DNA of 64,000 nt, taken from the NCBI GenBank assembly GCA_947165485.1, contig CAMVAP010000003.1, forward strand, positions 33,863 to 97,862, in the 5' to 3' direction. Made by a program: the position numbers and the translations under genes. Below the pieces are notes generated by a model, which ran no database searches, was not told the origin of the DNA, and saw nothing but the letters and a program-made list of their open reading frames with translations. This DNA is from an uncultured Prevotellaceae bacterium (GTDB taxonomy: Bacteria > Bacteroidota > Bacteroidia > Bacteroidales > Muribaculaceae). Of the stretch, positions 19,301 through 29,900 are shown piece after piece; the stretch's first letter is position 1, and the number at the start of each line of letters is the position of its first letter.

Positions 19301-22300
19301 CAGAAGATTCCTGCCACGATCGATGACCTGGTGGACCTGCTGCAGAACAGGGCCGTGGCCGCGGTCGCAGCGCTCAAGACGGGCGCCCGCGAGGCCCTTG
19401 AGAAAATAGCCGGCAACTTCCTCGACTGCCTGGAGGACCTGGCCAGCGAGCTGTGGCGCAGGTTGAAGAATGAGTACATCACCCCCTTGCTGCGGGCCAT
19501 CAAGGGCAGGGTCGTTTTCTTTATCAAGCATGTGATCAAGAGGAAATTGCACGACCTCATCGACTCGATCACCGATCTGAGGCACGAGGCCCAGAGCGCC
19601 ATCCAGTCCCTGCTCGACAACAACGCTTTCTTCAAGCGCCTGCACGAGGCGCAGGTGGAGCTGGCCCGCCAGGTCAATGAGGCGCTTGCCGCAGCCGCCA
19701 GCACCCATCACCTGATCAAGCAGGCGTTGCCCGAGGGCCGCTTGACCCGCCTGAACCAGCTGCCAGCTCTCATCCAGGCCATCCAGGACGATGAGAAACT
19801 GGTCGAGACCATCTTCAAGAGGGCCACACTCAATATCCAGACCGAAATCGGCGCCCCCGACATCATCGTGCCGTATTATTACATCACGTGGGTACAGAAT
19901 GTACTGGGGACGACCGTCAACTATGTGCAGAGCGACATGGGGCTCAAGGATATCCTCCTGCTCGTCCAGGCGCTCTACAGGGGCATACCCGCTGAGGTGA
20001 AGCAACATGTGGCCGAAGTCCTGCCCTCGTTGCCCTCGTTGCCCAGCAATGTCTTTACCGACCTGCTCGATGATGTCACTTGCAGCTACGACCTGGACAA
20101 CATGATGTGCAACGTCACGCTGCTTGACCTCAAGCCCAGCGAGGATCAAGGGAAAGGGGAAACCCTGGATTGGGACGCGTCCCTCAAGTTGCAGCTCTTT
20201 GTCATGGCGGGTCTTTACAGCAAGGACGGCTTTGTCGAGAAGAAAGACGACAAGGCCGGGGATGACGAGGCGTCCTCCAGGGACAAATCTCCCTCTGGCG
20301 GCGACGGTGACAATGACAAGGCGGTAGATCCCATGGCGGACGCTGTGCCGGCCATCTTCTTCACCCTGTTGTTGCAGGGCAAGGTGATTCTCACCTTCCA
20401 CATCGGTGATAACCATCACTTGACCCTCCATGCCGACGGGCAGATCGGTGTCGAGAAACTGTCCCAGGAGACACGGGACCTCAGTGTGGGATTCTGCGTG
20501 TCCAAGAAGGACTCCGAGAAGGGCATCACCAGCCGCTTCCACGCCTTTGGCTCCACCAGGAGCCTGGGTGGCTTGCTCTACGGGGAATTTAGCCGCAATC
20601 ATGGCTCCGGGTCACTGGTCATGATCGAGTCCCAATATCTGGATGTGAAAATGGGTAATTACCCGATAGGTGCCTATGTGCTTTACAACCACAACTATCC
20701 CAAGTTCCAGTTTGACGACAAGGAGGGCGGTGGCACCGACGTTGCCGCATTCCTTGGCGCCGAGGTGGGCACGCCTGTCGAGGGGTTCACCGCTGGCGTG
20801 ATGCTTGCCGTCAAGGATTTTGAACTGTTGCTCAAGCTGCGCAACAATGACTTCTTCTCAACCTTGTTGAAGGATGATGTTTCGGCCAAGTTTGACTTGC
20901 CTGTGGCATGGGACTACCGCAAGGGTTTCCACATCGATGGCGGCTACGCTTTCCACATCGATATCGATTGTGACAACATGCGGCTGGGCCCCGTGAAGTT
21001 CAGCAACCTGGGTGTTGACCTGGGCTGTGTCAAGGGGAACCCCGGCGCGTTGCAGATCCAGGCAGCGCCATCGTTCTCGGTGGAGCTGGGCGACAGTGTG
21101 GTCATGACCATCGAGAACCTGGGGGTGGGCTTGACGTTCAATATGGCCCGCAAGGGTCCCGACGGGAGTTATGGCCTGGGCGACCTGGATCTGGACTTCA
21201 ATTTCAAGTTCCCCGAGGGCATCGGCATCGCCATCGATTGCCCGGTGGTCAAGGGTGCCGCCCTCATCGGGTATGATGATGTCAAGAAAGAGCTCTTTGG
21301 CGCCATGGAACTCAATGTGCTGGAGAAGTTTGGCGTCTCGGCCCTGCTCATGATGACCCTGGGCGGCCATTTCTCGATGGTGGCCATGCTATCGACCCGC
21401 TTCAACCCTGGCATCCCGCTCGGCCTGGGCTTCTCGCTGACCGCCGTGGGAGGTATGCTGGGACTGAACAGGATGCTGGACTATGACGCCATCCGCGAGT
21501 CGGTGCACAGCGGCACGCTGGAGAGCGTGTTCTTTGTCGAGGATGTGATGAACCACATCGACGACATGCGCAAGGCCGCCGACAAGATATTTCCTGCCCG
21601 GCGCGACCAGTTCTTTGTGGGGCTGCTGGGGCAGATCAGCTATGAGCCCGTGGTGAGGTGCAGCTTCGGCCTCATGTTCCAGGTGCCTGACCCCGCCTCG
21701 ATCATCATTGTGGGCGCGGTGGCCGTGGGCATCCAGGGCACCGATGTCATCAGCATCCACGTGGCCTTCTCGGGCGAGATAGACTTCAAGAGGGGCTTGC
21801 AGTTCGACGCGTCGCTCTACGACTCCCAGATCGTGGGCCTGCGGCTGGAGGGCGACATGGCATTCCGTCTCTTGTGGGGCGGGCCGTCCAGGGGCTTCCT
21901 GATGTCGGTGGGCGGTTTCCACCCGGCTTACAGGCCCGAGGCCGCCATGCACGTCTCCGACCTGCGGCGATTGTCGATGAAGCTCGACTACAGCGTCTTG
22001 AAGGTGGGCATGGAAACCTACCTGGCGATCACGTCCAACACGTTCCAGATCGGTGCCCATCTAGACATCAAGGTGGGGTGGGACCAGTTCGGAATCACGG
22101 GCTATGCGGGCTTTGACGCGCTTTTCCAGTTCGACCCCTTCATGTTCATGTTTGACATCGAGGCGGGCATGGCGGTGATGATAGGCAAGGCGCGCATCCT
22201 GTCGGTGGACCTGGCTTTGTCGCTTTCGGGCCCACGTCCCTGGCACGCCCGGGGCAGCGCGTCTTTCACTTTCTCGTTCCTGCCGGTAGATGTCTCATTC

Positions 22301-23017
22301 GACGTGAGCTGGGGTGACAAGAAGGAAGCATTGCCCAGCAAGCAGATCCAGGTGCTCAAGCTGCTGGAGGAGCAGATCCAGGATCACAACAACTGGGTCG
22401 TTGATGGGAACAGCCGTAACGATCGGGATGTCATGCTGATGGATAATGACCAGCAAGGGACCAGCGATGAGAGCAAGCAGAAACCGCTTGTCCTGTCGCC
22501 CAATGGTGAACTCTCATTCAGCCAGAGTGCCGTGCCCATGGAATTGGACATGCAGCTGTGCAACAATGCTGTCCCCACCGACTACTCCGAGGTCGTCCTT
22601 GATCAGGTGGAGATGAACAACAAGCCTTATCAGATTATCAATATGTCGGAAAATCATGATGAGCGTGACGATGCCGCAAAGTTGCGGAACGCCATCGGCC
22701 AGACCATCGATGCCGACTTTGCTCCCGCTCTGTATCTCATGATGGACAATGACGAGAAACTCAAGTCACCGTCCTATGTCAAGTACCCTTGCGGTTTTGC
22801 CATGTGCAATAGCAGCGAGCGAACTATGGGCCATGCGACGGAATGTGACCTGGGAGCCTATGAGTGTTTTGTTCGCAATGGCAATACCAGCCAGCGGGCT
22901 TCTACCGATGTGATGCCTACTTCTTCTACCGGCAAACGTGTCGCTTACCAGAAGAATGACAAGGAGGCGATTGAGCGTTATGTGACTATTCTGGATGCTT
23001 TAGGTGTTAGGTTTTAG
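16367..23017 (+). CDS. Giant protein with helical N-terminal half and DUF6603-like beta domain
   Basis: A 2216-residue protein without a signal peptide. Residues 1-1290 are almost entirely amphipathic helix with apolipoprotein- or tape-measure-like heptads (many Glu-Gln-Val-Lys-Ala phrases). A charged linker near 1290-1320 is followed by a beta-rich domain of about 660 residues. Its ending resembles DUF6603: GPSRGFLMSVGGFHP, LAITSNTFQIGAHLD, GFDALFQFDPF and SGPRPWHARGSASF (all within 1840-1990). The last 220 residues are polar and unrelated. DUF6603 has no known function. First gene of a four-gene cassette with its own promoter. The final codons (LGVRF and TAG) are supplied by the heptamer repeat itself, so the repeat has run into the gene. 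Alternative roles include a large scaffold or membrane-associated shell. Confidence 0.85.
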   Translation: MMMSENNTTILSKVGLLLEKTREALIADLRQEFIGIRSAALAFEKEKTVDNFVPVIDAVFARVGYDISHYQELDEVRHVVEKLLGVTDKIAGVVKSGSTMADDGEISIDEVARLGEDLLPLIREVVELVKLVSDVEWQAVAVDLQQSSHDIVQSIRDEMFTREFARKVLDHVLMTLLKNARVVFKDEIEFARLTIESGVQQFVDNARDLAHVLEENVLDVVDARLDLIQDTMRETLADAADLYKRLGEQMEAQARNDLQTLAREYNATYVKIANGLSITYSILDFLGIVESKRITLQLPDGLKEAVGKVQGAVDDVAGKIGAAVDTASPLVAQATSSIVGTLDEAMMTTRHVTGMGVAAAGTIGLQLAMVDDFMMDAATDVASGLATIEAAVAGSIKEAANFKNNANQVAERFSKEVNKIKQWRYPVTITVVSWEKIEDLFTRPVQHFQALYPIDSIADVESLMTRIMGILHNINPNIPDFSSLKKMLEDLLRKLQQHILKKVAELKDMMLDAAGEVKKKIQQAINDLWNWFQPVVTTIRNVITMLKELATALKGEMKEVLEQVKEGTRLIAQDLQAEFDAIKDQLQRVEEAVEDSLQDASDVVRQEVNGIVEQARENINNISRKAQAFKDDIEQQVSLATSEAQDAVSGMAHDVQDTAGQYVNEARALWDELKQDMPRMPKLNLPRVVKTAIAQPMAECVNKTLKEVADLDLSSVINFGQERDELVACVAALKSDYARIRAARVNTVSLGLSEKDFTAICDMDFITSWKAALQLPDISRMVQQVVVPDLQAWAWGLVSSVQTLVSPTVWKNRLDAVVTQLQAEFQNDLSNITGLISREGAMRLVSDASSVRDQLAVNLNITDYITIIETAVDDVVLPDPEYYYTSFKQCVMGIITRLTACILQEVQRMRTAVMGAVGELKKIPDTIRTHVENLVGKLAAAEQKLAADLAAKRDEATDEALQLVSDIKATAVAILHVAQKIPATIDDLVDLLQNRAVAAVAALKTGAREALEKIAGNFLDCLEDLASELWRRLKNEYITPLLRAIKGRVVFFIKHVIKRKLHDLIDSITDLRHEAQSAIQSLLDNNAFFKRLHEAQVELARQVNEALAAAASTHHLIKQALPEGRLTRLNQLPALIQAIQDDEKLVETIFKRATLNIQTEIGAPDIIVPYYYITWVQNVLGTTVNYVQSDMGLKDILLLVQALYRGIPAEVKQHVAEVLPSLPSLPSNVFTDLLDDVTCSYDLDNMMCNVTLLDLKPSEDQGKGETLDWDASLKLQLFVMAGLYSKDGFVEKKDDKAGDDEASSRDKSPSGGDGDNDKAVDPMADAVPAIFFTLLLQGKVILTFHIGDNHHLTLHADGQIGVEKLSQETRDLSVGFCVSKKDSEKGITSRFHAFGSTRSLGGLLYGEFSRNHGSGSLVMIESQYLDVKMGNYPIGAYVLYNHNYPKFQFDDKEGGGTDVAAFLGAEVGTPVEGFTAGVMLAVKDFELLLKLRNNDFFSTLLKDDVSAKFDLPVAWDYRKGFHIDGGYAFHIDIDCDNMRLGPVKFSNLGVDLGCVKGNPGALQIQAAPSFSVELGDSVVMTIENLGVGLTFNMARKGPDGSYGLGDLDLDFNFKFPEGIGIAIDCPVVKGAALIGYDDVKKELFGAMELNVLEKFGVSALLMMTLGGHFSMVAMLSTRFNPGIPLGLGFSLTAVGGMLGLNRMLDYDAIRESVHSGTLESVFFVEDVMNHIDDMRKAADKIFPARRDQFFVGLLGQISYEPVVRCSFGLMFQVPDPASIIIVGAVAVGIQGTDVISIHVAFSGEIDFKRGLQFDASLYDSQIVGLRLEGDMAFRLLWGGPSRGFLMSVGGFHPAYRPEAAMHVSDLRRLSMKLDYSVLKVGMETYLAITSNTFQIGAHLDIKVGWDQFGITGYAGFDALFQFDPFMFMFDIEAGMAVMIGKARILSVDLALSLSGPRPWHARGSASFTFSFLPVDVSFDVSWGDKKEALPSKQIQVLKLLEEQIQDHNNWVVDGNSRNDRDVMLMDNDQQGTSDESKQKPLVLSPNGELSFSQSAVPMELDMQLCNNAVPTDYSEVVLDQVEMNNKPYQIINMSENHDERDDAAKLRNAIGQTIDADFAPALYLMMDNDEKLKSPSYVKYPCGFAMCNSSERTMGHATECDLGAYECFVRNGNTSQRASTDVMPTSSTGKRVAYQKNDKEAIERYVTILDALGVRF

Positions 23018-23093
23018 GTGTTAGGCTTTAGGTGTTTGCGGATGCCAACTAGAAACTAGGGACTAGAAACTAGAAACTAAAAAACTAGAAACT
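23005..23093. repeat. Heptamer element between giant genes 1 and 2
   Basis: TTAGGNN units (beginning inside the last codons of giant gene 1), core TTTGCGGATGCCA at 23035-23047, then ACTAGAA and ACTAGGG units. It fills the whole 79-base gap and leaves only a few A-rich bases before the next ATG. Confidence 0.9.
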
Positions 23094-23096
23094 GAA

Positions 23097-26000
23097 ATGG
23101 GTAATAAAGTATATATATTGAATTATCTGCGCAAGGGTCTCATTAACAATGTGACCAGTGAAGACGCTGTAAGCCCTGGAACTTCACGGGCGCACATCGA
23201 CATGAACCTTAAATTTCAGGTCAAGGATGCGGGCACGGGTAGAACCCACGACCTGGTTTTGCCCGGACAGCGGATTGAGCTGCTTGGCCCTGCCGATGTC
23301 AAGGGCGTGAACTCCCGAGCCATCTGCCGGGTTTCACCCGCCCAGTCGGGCGACGTGCGTCTCAATGCCAGTTACCGCCCCTATATGGAATTCTATGAAG
23401 AAGACCTGCCCTGGCGGTACACGCCCTTCGCACCAGGCAGTAGCAGTTTCCTGCCCTGGATGAGGCTGGTTGCCGTCAAGGTGGATGAGTGTGTGATTTC
23501 GTTCAAGGGCGGAGTGAAGATAGCTCGCATCAACCTCACCCAGGAGAGAATAAATGAGGTGTTCTGTGCAACCGATCAGCACGCCAGGAGCGCTCATGTA
23601 CAGATCGATGTCGATGACAACTTCAACGGCAATCTGGACGAGGAGACCGTCAATCAGTTGCTTGACGAGAATCCCGATTGCGGCATCTCGCGCGTGCTGT
23701 GCATGAGCAAGCTGGAACCGGCAACGCAATATATCCTGTTGCTCATCCCCACCTATGAGCAAGGACGGCTATCGGCGCTGGGCATGAGCCTGGATGGGGT
23801 GAACATGGATGCCCTGGTGGCTCCACAGCCTGGCATAGATCTGGAATTACCCATCTACTACAAGTGGAAATGCATGACCGCAACCCACGACGGCACGTTC
23901 AAGGTTCTGGCTGACAAGCTGAATTTCACACCAGCCGAGGATTACAAGAAAATGGAGGCCAACTTGACAGTGGATATCAGCCACAGCGGGCTCAAGACCG
24001 TGAGCTTTGACCAGGAGAAGAAGATTGATGTCCCTGCTGCCCTGGTGATGAATGACAATCCCTATAGCCATATCGACGACGAGGGGCAGAACTACCGCAA
24101 CGAGTTGTTGAAGCACCTCTCGCTAAGCCCCGTGCTCGACGAGAATGAACTGGAGGACGTGAACCAGGAGCAGGACCCCTGGGTGGTGCCCCCAGTGTAT
24201 GGCGCTCGGCACCTCATGACCACGCGGACCGACCTTGAAAAAGGCCGCGATGCTACACTGGTGGGCGAGGTGAACCTCAAGCTCCACAACCGCATCGTCG
24301 CTGGCATGGGTGGAACAGTGGTCATGGACAATCAAGAGGAATTTGTGAACCGGGCGTGGAAAAAGGTCGAGGTAGTGAATGCCCTCAACCAGTTGCTGCG
24401 TGAGTATTACCAGATGAATCAGGTCAACAATCGTGCCATGGGGATGAATGCCCGCTCGTCAATCAACAAGGCGGTGCTCAACAAGCAGAACGAGGGACTG
24501 ATCAGCGACGCGGCACTGCGCATGCTCCAGACTTCGGGCATTTATTACAATAATGTGGCCCCCGACACCCTGCTCGAACAGTATAACGGAATGAAGGAAA
24601 AGGACAGCGGCGAGGTCTATGCGGGAATATCGAAGGATTATTTGGCTCGGCTCTATGACCCCGACATGTGGAAGGGGGTCATCGATGCTGACAACAAGCA
24701 TGACTACCTCTCGGGATTGTTCATCAACGATCAGGCATGGGGCGAGGACGGTATGGCCGATGTCGATTTCCTGCGGGGCTTGTTCCGCACCGCGATGGTT
24801 GATGGCAAGGCCCGTCTCCTGCCGCGAGACGGTGCGGAGGAGAAGCTGGAAGCGACCCCACGGTCGCTGATGATGAGCGAGGACTGGGAAAACATCCGCG
24901 CTATCCTGAGTGACGATTCTAACGAGCTGGACATGACCAGAGCTTACAACGCCCTCAAGGGACTGGCCGACCGCTACGAGACCTTCAACGAGATGCGCAT
25001 CACGGGCTTCACGGCCATCGGGACCAACAAGAATCATGCGACCCAGGCACAGATGCGCCCTTATCCCATCCACGTCAACAACCCCTACGGCCACACCTGC
25101 ATCGTCCCCGACAGCTGCTTCTCGGGGCTCGTGGTGGGCGGCGTGAAGGTGGGCCTGCGCCCGCTGGCGGTCGAGTATTTGGCCCGGGAGAGCGACAAGT
25201 CGCCATCCTACTTCTTTATTGTCCCCAAGTCTTGCCTCGACACGTTGTCACCGGCTTATTACCTGCGCATAGACGAGGTGCTGTGTCCCGTGGAGTGCAA
25301 CGGCGGCAAGTACTCGCTGGGTGATGACAAGAACTCCTATGCCGCGATTGTGCTTCAAGCCTGTGCACCCCAGCATTCCACCATCTACAAGCAGCTGGCG
25401 GCCAACCTGGAATGGATGAAGGACCGCAACTTGTACTTGACACTTGAGAACCCCAAGAAGGGTAAAAAATATGAGCTCAAGGAAACCGAGCCCCACTTCC
25501 AGCGCAAGATTTATAATGATAATTGCCAGACGTCGATCAAGGATACCCGTGAGTTCAAGTACAAGTGGCTCAAGTGGAGCCACGGTGGCATATCAGATCA
25601 GTTTTTCTTCTACCAGTGCGATGCCAAGGGTAAATGCGTGCAGTGGGATCTCGATATCACTATCTACCGCAAGGTGCTCAATGAAGTGCTGGATAACTTG
25701 CGGGCGCTGGAATCATTGATGCTGCAACCCACCGATGTCAACATCTCGTTGTATGAGAATGATCCGCGATGTGTCATCATTTCACCCCAAGTGCTGTTCA
25801 AGGCCCTGCAAGAGCAACTGGAAAAGGACCAGGACATGAGCTTTGCCGACAACAAGGAACTGACGCAGATCCATGAAGAGGTGAAAAAACAGAACGCCAT
25901 CATCCAGAGCGAGCTCAATATCAAGCCGCAGCCAGCGCCGGCTCCGTCGACCCAGGCCGCTGTGATCGATGTCGTGGATCCCGGTCAGCTGGCCAGGGAC

Positions 26001-26735
26001 AGAATCAAGGAACTGGCCGAACGGTATGGCGTCACCGAGTACAACCAGCTGGAGGACAGGCTTCATGACAAGTATCCGGTCATGATTCACCCCGACTACC
26101 TGGATCCCACTTATTTCTACCTGCGGGAGTTGTCGATCGACTATGTGCTTCCCGCATCAGGCAACCTGGCCCGGAACTCGATCTCCTGCTTCTACAGCAA
26201 TCAGGCCTTTGAGGAAGCGTTCCTGCTGGGCATGAACACCGAGATGGGCCGCGAACTCATGTGGCGGGAATATCCCACCGACCAGCGCGGCTCCTACTTC
26301 CGCAAGTTCTGGGACCAGGCGGAGTTGCCCGGCAAGGAGGAGTTGAAGACCCGCTACTACGACATCGAGGATATCGACAAGTGGAAGGGCAGGCTCGGGC
26401 AGAATCACAAGGCCGGCAAGGGCACGATGCTGGTGTTGGCCATCAAGGGTGAACTCATGCAGACCTTCCCCGATACCGACATCTTCTTGCAGAGGCTGGG
26501 CGCACCGGGCAAAAAAGGTACTGGCGAACAGATCATCAAGAAGGACATGGCCTCATGGCTCACGCCCGACACCTACCTCGTGGGGTTCAACGGCATCAAA
26601 AAGGAGGACCTCAAGAACTACATGCTGATTTTCCAGCAGAAACCGCTATCCCTGCAATTCTCGGAGCAAGCCGAGGGGCTGAACAACCCATGGGGTATTG
26701 TCAATCCGCAGTGTTACATCATGCGGGCGGTGTGA
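23097..26735 (+). CDS. Giant-cassette protein 2, unknown function
   Basis: A 1212-residue protein with no signal peptide or membrane helix. I recognise no named domain. The N-terminal 250 residues look beta-rich and contain LPWRYTPFAPGSSSFLPWMR (about 104-123). I have seen this kind of wording in large uncharacterised proteins encoded beside DUF6603-type genes in other phyla (memory only). Residues 340-660 are more helical, and residues 700-760 contain PYGHTCIVPDSCFSGLVVGG. A Pro-Ala-Gln linker occurs near 940-960. It starts 79 bases after giant gene 1, inside the same repeat-separated series, and is probably co-transcribed with its neighbours. A structural or assembly role is a guess. Confidence 0.8.
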   Translation: MGNKVYILNYLRKGLINNVTSEDAVSPGTSRAHIDMNLKFQVKDAGTGRTHDLVLPGQRIELLGPADVKGVNSRAICRVSPAQSGDVRLNASYRPYMEFYEEDLPWRYTPFAPGSSSFLPWMRLVAVKVDECVISFKGGVKIARINLTQERINEVFCATDQHARSAHVQIDVDDNFNGNLDEETVNQLLDENPDCGISRVLCMSKLEPATQYILLLIPTYEQGRLSALGMSLDGVNMDALVAPQPGIDLELPIYYKWKCMTATHDGTFKVLADKLNFTPAEDYKKMEANLTVDISHSGLKTVSFDQEKKIDVPAALVMNDNPYSHIDDEGQNYRNELLKHLSLSPVLDENELEDVNQEQDPWVVPPVYGARHLMTTRTDLEKGRDATLVGEVNLKLHNRIVAGMGGTVVMDNQEEFVNRAWKKVEVVNALNQLLREYYQMNQVNNRAMGMNARSSINKAVLNKQNEGLISDAALRMLQTSGIYYNNVAPDTLLEQYNGMKEKDSGEVYAGISKDYLARLYDPDMWKGVIDADNKHDYLSGLFINDQAWGEDGMADVDFLRGLFRTAMVDGKARLLPRDGAEEKLEATPRSLMMSEDWENIRAILSDDSNELDMTRAYNALKGLADRYETFNEMRITGFTAIGTNKNHATQAQMRPYPIHVNNPYGHTCIVPDSCFSGLVVGGVKVGLRPLAVEYLARESDKSPSYFFIVPKSCLDTLSPAYYLRIDEVLCPVECNGGKYSLGDDKNSYAAIVLQACAPQHSTIYKQLAANLEWMKDRNLYLTLENPKKGKKYELKETEPHFQRKIYNDNCQTSIKDTREFKYKWLKWSHGGISDQFFFYQCDAKGKCVQWDLDITIYRKVLNEVLDNLRALESLMLQPTDVNISLYENDPRCVIISPQVLFKALQEQLEKDQDMSFADNKELTQIHEEVKKQNAIIQSELNIKPQPAPAPSTQAAVIDVVDPGQLARDRIKELAERYGVTEYNQLEDRLHDKYPVMIHPDYLDPTYFYLRELSIDYVLPASGNLARNSISCFYSNQAFEEAFLLGMNTEMGRELMWREYPTDQRGSYFRKFWDQAELPGKEELKTRYYDIEDIDKWKGRLGQNHKAGKGTMLVLAIKGELMQTFPDTDIFLQRLGAPGKKGTGEQIIKKDMASWLTPDTYLVGFNGIKKEDLKNYMLIFQQKPLSLQFSEQAEGLNNPWGIVNPQCYIMRAV

Positions 26736-26736
26736 T

Positions 26737-26905
26737 TAGGCTTTAGGTGTTAGGCTTTAGGCATTAGGTGTTAGGCTTTAGGTGTTAGGTGTTAGGCTTT
26801 AGGTGTTTGCGGATGCCAACTAGAAACTAGAAACTAGAAACTAGAAACTAGAAACTAGGGACTAGAAACTAGAAACTAGGGACTAGAAACTAGAAACTAA
26901 AAACA
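26737..26905. repeat. Heptamer element between giant genes 2 and 3 (largest copy)
   Basis: About ten TTAGGNN heptamers (26740-26805), the core TTTGCGGATGCCA (26806-26818), then about twelve heptamers of ACTAGAA, ACTAGGG and ACTAAAA (26819-26902). Both arrays keep a strict seven-base period. The element occupies practically the entire 177-base gap. Confidence 0.92.
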
Positions 26906-26912
26906 GAAACTT

Positions 26913-29900
26913 ATGAAGAAATATCAAGATATATTACGGGATCAGACCAGTAGAAACTTTGCCGCCAAGGGGGTCAACACCTCGATGCTGATGTTGCCCC
27001 TGCGGCTGGAAACCAAGATCATGACCAGGGAAGTGGACGTGACCGATGAACCTGAGCGGGCATTGGAGGCGTTCAAGCTGTTGCACAACCTGCTCCAGCA
27101 CTACTACCAGCTGGTGAGCATGGGCGGTAGCAAGTCCAGGAATGAAGAGGCCACGAGAAACTTGAAACTTGAGATCGGGGATGTCATTGCGGCCTTTGAA
27201 AAACTGGACCTGCTCTATGCCGAGGACAAGTCTTACCTCAAGGATCTCGCCCAGGGCATTTATCACACGCTCCACTGTGTGGAATTGCAGGACGCCTTTG
27301 GGCCCCTGCTGTGGGCGCTGGACGACATCACCCGCTTGACGACGCGGTGTGACAAGGCGGCAACGACGTTCCTGCGCCAGCTGGAGCGCATCACCCGTAT
27401 GCTGGAAAACACGGCCAGGCGACCGCTCTTCAGCGGCCATCGACGTGAGGGAAACCCCGAGAAATATTCCCAAACGGCCCGCTTCAAGTTGGCCGACAAG
27501 CGGTATCAGGAAATCAACAGTTGGTTTGAAGTCGTGCGCAATAAGCGCAAAATTGTTGAACTGGCCAGCGCCATACAGCCTGGCATGATGACCAAGAGCC
27601 AATATGCCAAATATACCCGGCTCACCGCTCGCATCGTGGCCGTCCTGGATGATCCGCATGTCAAGGATTATACCGTGTTGACAAGGGCCTATCCGCTGGA
27701 GTTTTCCCGAACGGCTGACGGCCATCCCGTTGATAAGAAACAGAGCGATGATAGCGATGATTCAACAAGCAGGAGATTCAAGCAGTGGAGTCGTCAACAT
27801 CTGGTGGACACGGCTCGCAGGCTGCACGGCAACCTGAGGTCGTTTATCGACCAGGATATGGCAAACCTCGGCAACACGCTGGCTGCCAAGGTGGTGCCGC
27901 ATGGTCCCCAGGGCAAGAGAATGACCCCGCAGCGCTACACCCTGCTCGTCTCCAAGCTGATGAATGCCCAATTGTTGCTCATCCAGGCCCGCATCGCCCG
28001 TCATCCCGCCCAGCACCGCAAGGCCGTCAAGGGCGCCTACCGGTGCCTCTCACGCTTGGAAGAGATCTCGCGGGCCACCTATTTCACCCATGAGGAGCAA
28101 CGGGAGTTTGTCCGCCAGTTGGTCGCCTGCGTGAGCAAGATGAAATACAACCGTCGCCCCGAGCTCGTCATCCAGGGGTGTGCGCCCATCGGTGAGTGCC
28201 TGGTCACGAGCGAGGGCGGCATCAAGAAGACCAAGTCCTGCAAGTGCTTGTGCCTGAGGATTTACCCCGATGTGGTGGCCCTGTTGCAGACAGCGCGGCA
28301 GATCAGCCGCCAGGAGTACCTGGCCGGCAAGGACTTCTGGCTCAAGTACATCTACAACGGGGACGAGGGGTATCGCCACTCGCTATGGCTTGCCATGTGC
28401 GACATCTATCCGCCCTACCGTGCGGCCCTGATCCTCAAGCGCACCTACCCCGCGGCCCACTACAAGACGATGTGCCGCAAGGCCCGGGAATTCCGTGACA
28501 ACAGGCTCCCGATCGAGGATTTCATCCGGGAAATCGACGACAACTTTGTCAATTCCTTCCCGACGACCTATGTCGATAACGGCGAGCAGCTGTTCTCGGT
28601 TCCTGTCACCAATCTGCTGCCCGACCGATTTGTGGTGCACGCCGCCGTCAAGACGCGGGTCAAGGCCAGCCGCACGATCGTCCAGTATGGCCATCGCCTG
28701 CCACGGCAGTTGCAGGTGGGTATTGACCTCAACCACCTCGATAGCGCAACCCGGGAGAAACATGCCACACCGGGCAAGAACCAGCTCTACCTCAATGGCG
28801 GGGTGAGCTGGATGACCGACTATGACGAGGCCGAGCGCCTGGGCATGGCCATCACCGTGCCCCTCGATGCCATGAAGACGGGCTTGAAACAGAGCGTGCG
28901 CAAGTTTGAGTTCAATGAGATTTTTGTCTATGGCATTAACGAGGCTGGCGCCAGCGAGTGCGACAAGATGATCGAGGAGCTGTTGACGGCTCACCTGTAT
29001 AGCGGCAAGGCGATGGACATCATCCCGTTTGACGCCGCATCCAACATCATCACGGACGAGGACGCCAAGTGGGCCTTTGACAGCTCTGAAAGCAAGCAGC
29101 GTGAACGATTCAAGCATCAGGCACACAACTGTGTCAACCCCCACAAGCCCGAGAAAGGCAATGACCTCGACATCCTGGACCGCCTCCTGGGACTCAAGGA
29201 GAGCGTCCTGGGCAACCTCGATGACCCCAGCGCTCCAGCCGCTGCCGAGGTCGAGCTGCAACGCCGTGTCAACCGGTTGATGATCGAGTACATGACCGAC
29301 CCCGCCCTGGGACCCCTGGTCAACCCATTGCTCACGGCGATCAAGGGCAGCCCGTTGCTCTATGACTACCTGTGCAACGACGTGCTGCCGCGCGGGCCGT
29401 TCCCCATGCTGCGCATCGGCGACCAGCCCTATGGCATCCTGCCGGCATGTGACTTGAGGAACCTGGCGGTGAAGTCGAGCAACCCGCTGGCTATCGTCAA
29501 GAAAATCCTCCTGGTGCTCACGACCCACTGGAACAGCATCCTGGAGCAGAACATCGTCACCTGCTATGGCAAGGACTCGCAGGGCGGTGGCGCGACGGTC
29601 ACGACCCAGGACTACCTGCACATCCTTGGCAATACACCGCGCAGCACCTCGTTCTACAAGCGCAAGATGGTCAAGGGCGGCGTGATCGACGCTGAGTACT
29701 GGAGAGGGGAATTGTATCAGAACCAAATCGAGGAGCTCACCCAGATGGCCAGCAACCTGGGCATCATCGCCGCTGGCGACAAGGAGAAAATCAAGAGCAT
29801 CATCCCCGACTATGACTACGTGCCCGTCAAGGTGCCCAACGAGGAAACCCAGCAGGACGATGCCTGCCTGGCGGTGCACGACGCACTCGACCTTGACAAT

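Noticed and set aside
18497..20602. A 701-codon open frame antisense to giant gene 1
   Set aside because: The sense frame is uninterrupted for 2216 codons with clear domain features; the antisense frame has no promoter or recognisable domain.
26740..26905. CRISPR-like array
   Set aside because: The units are seven bases long with no spacers; these are plain tandem heptamers.
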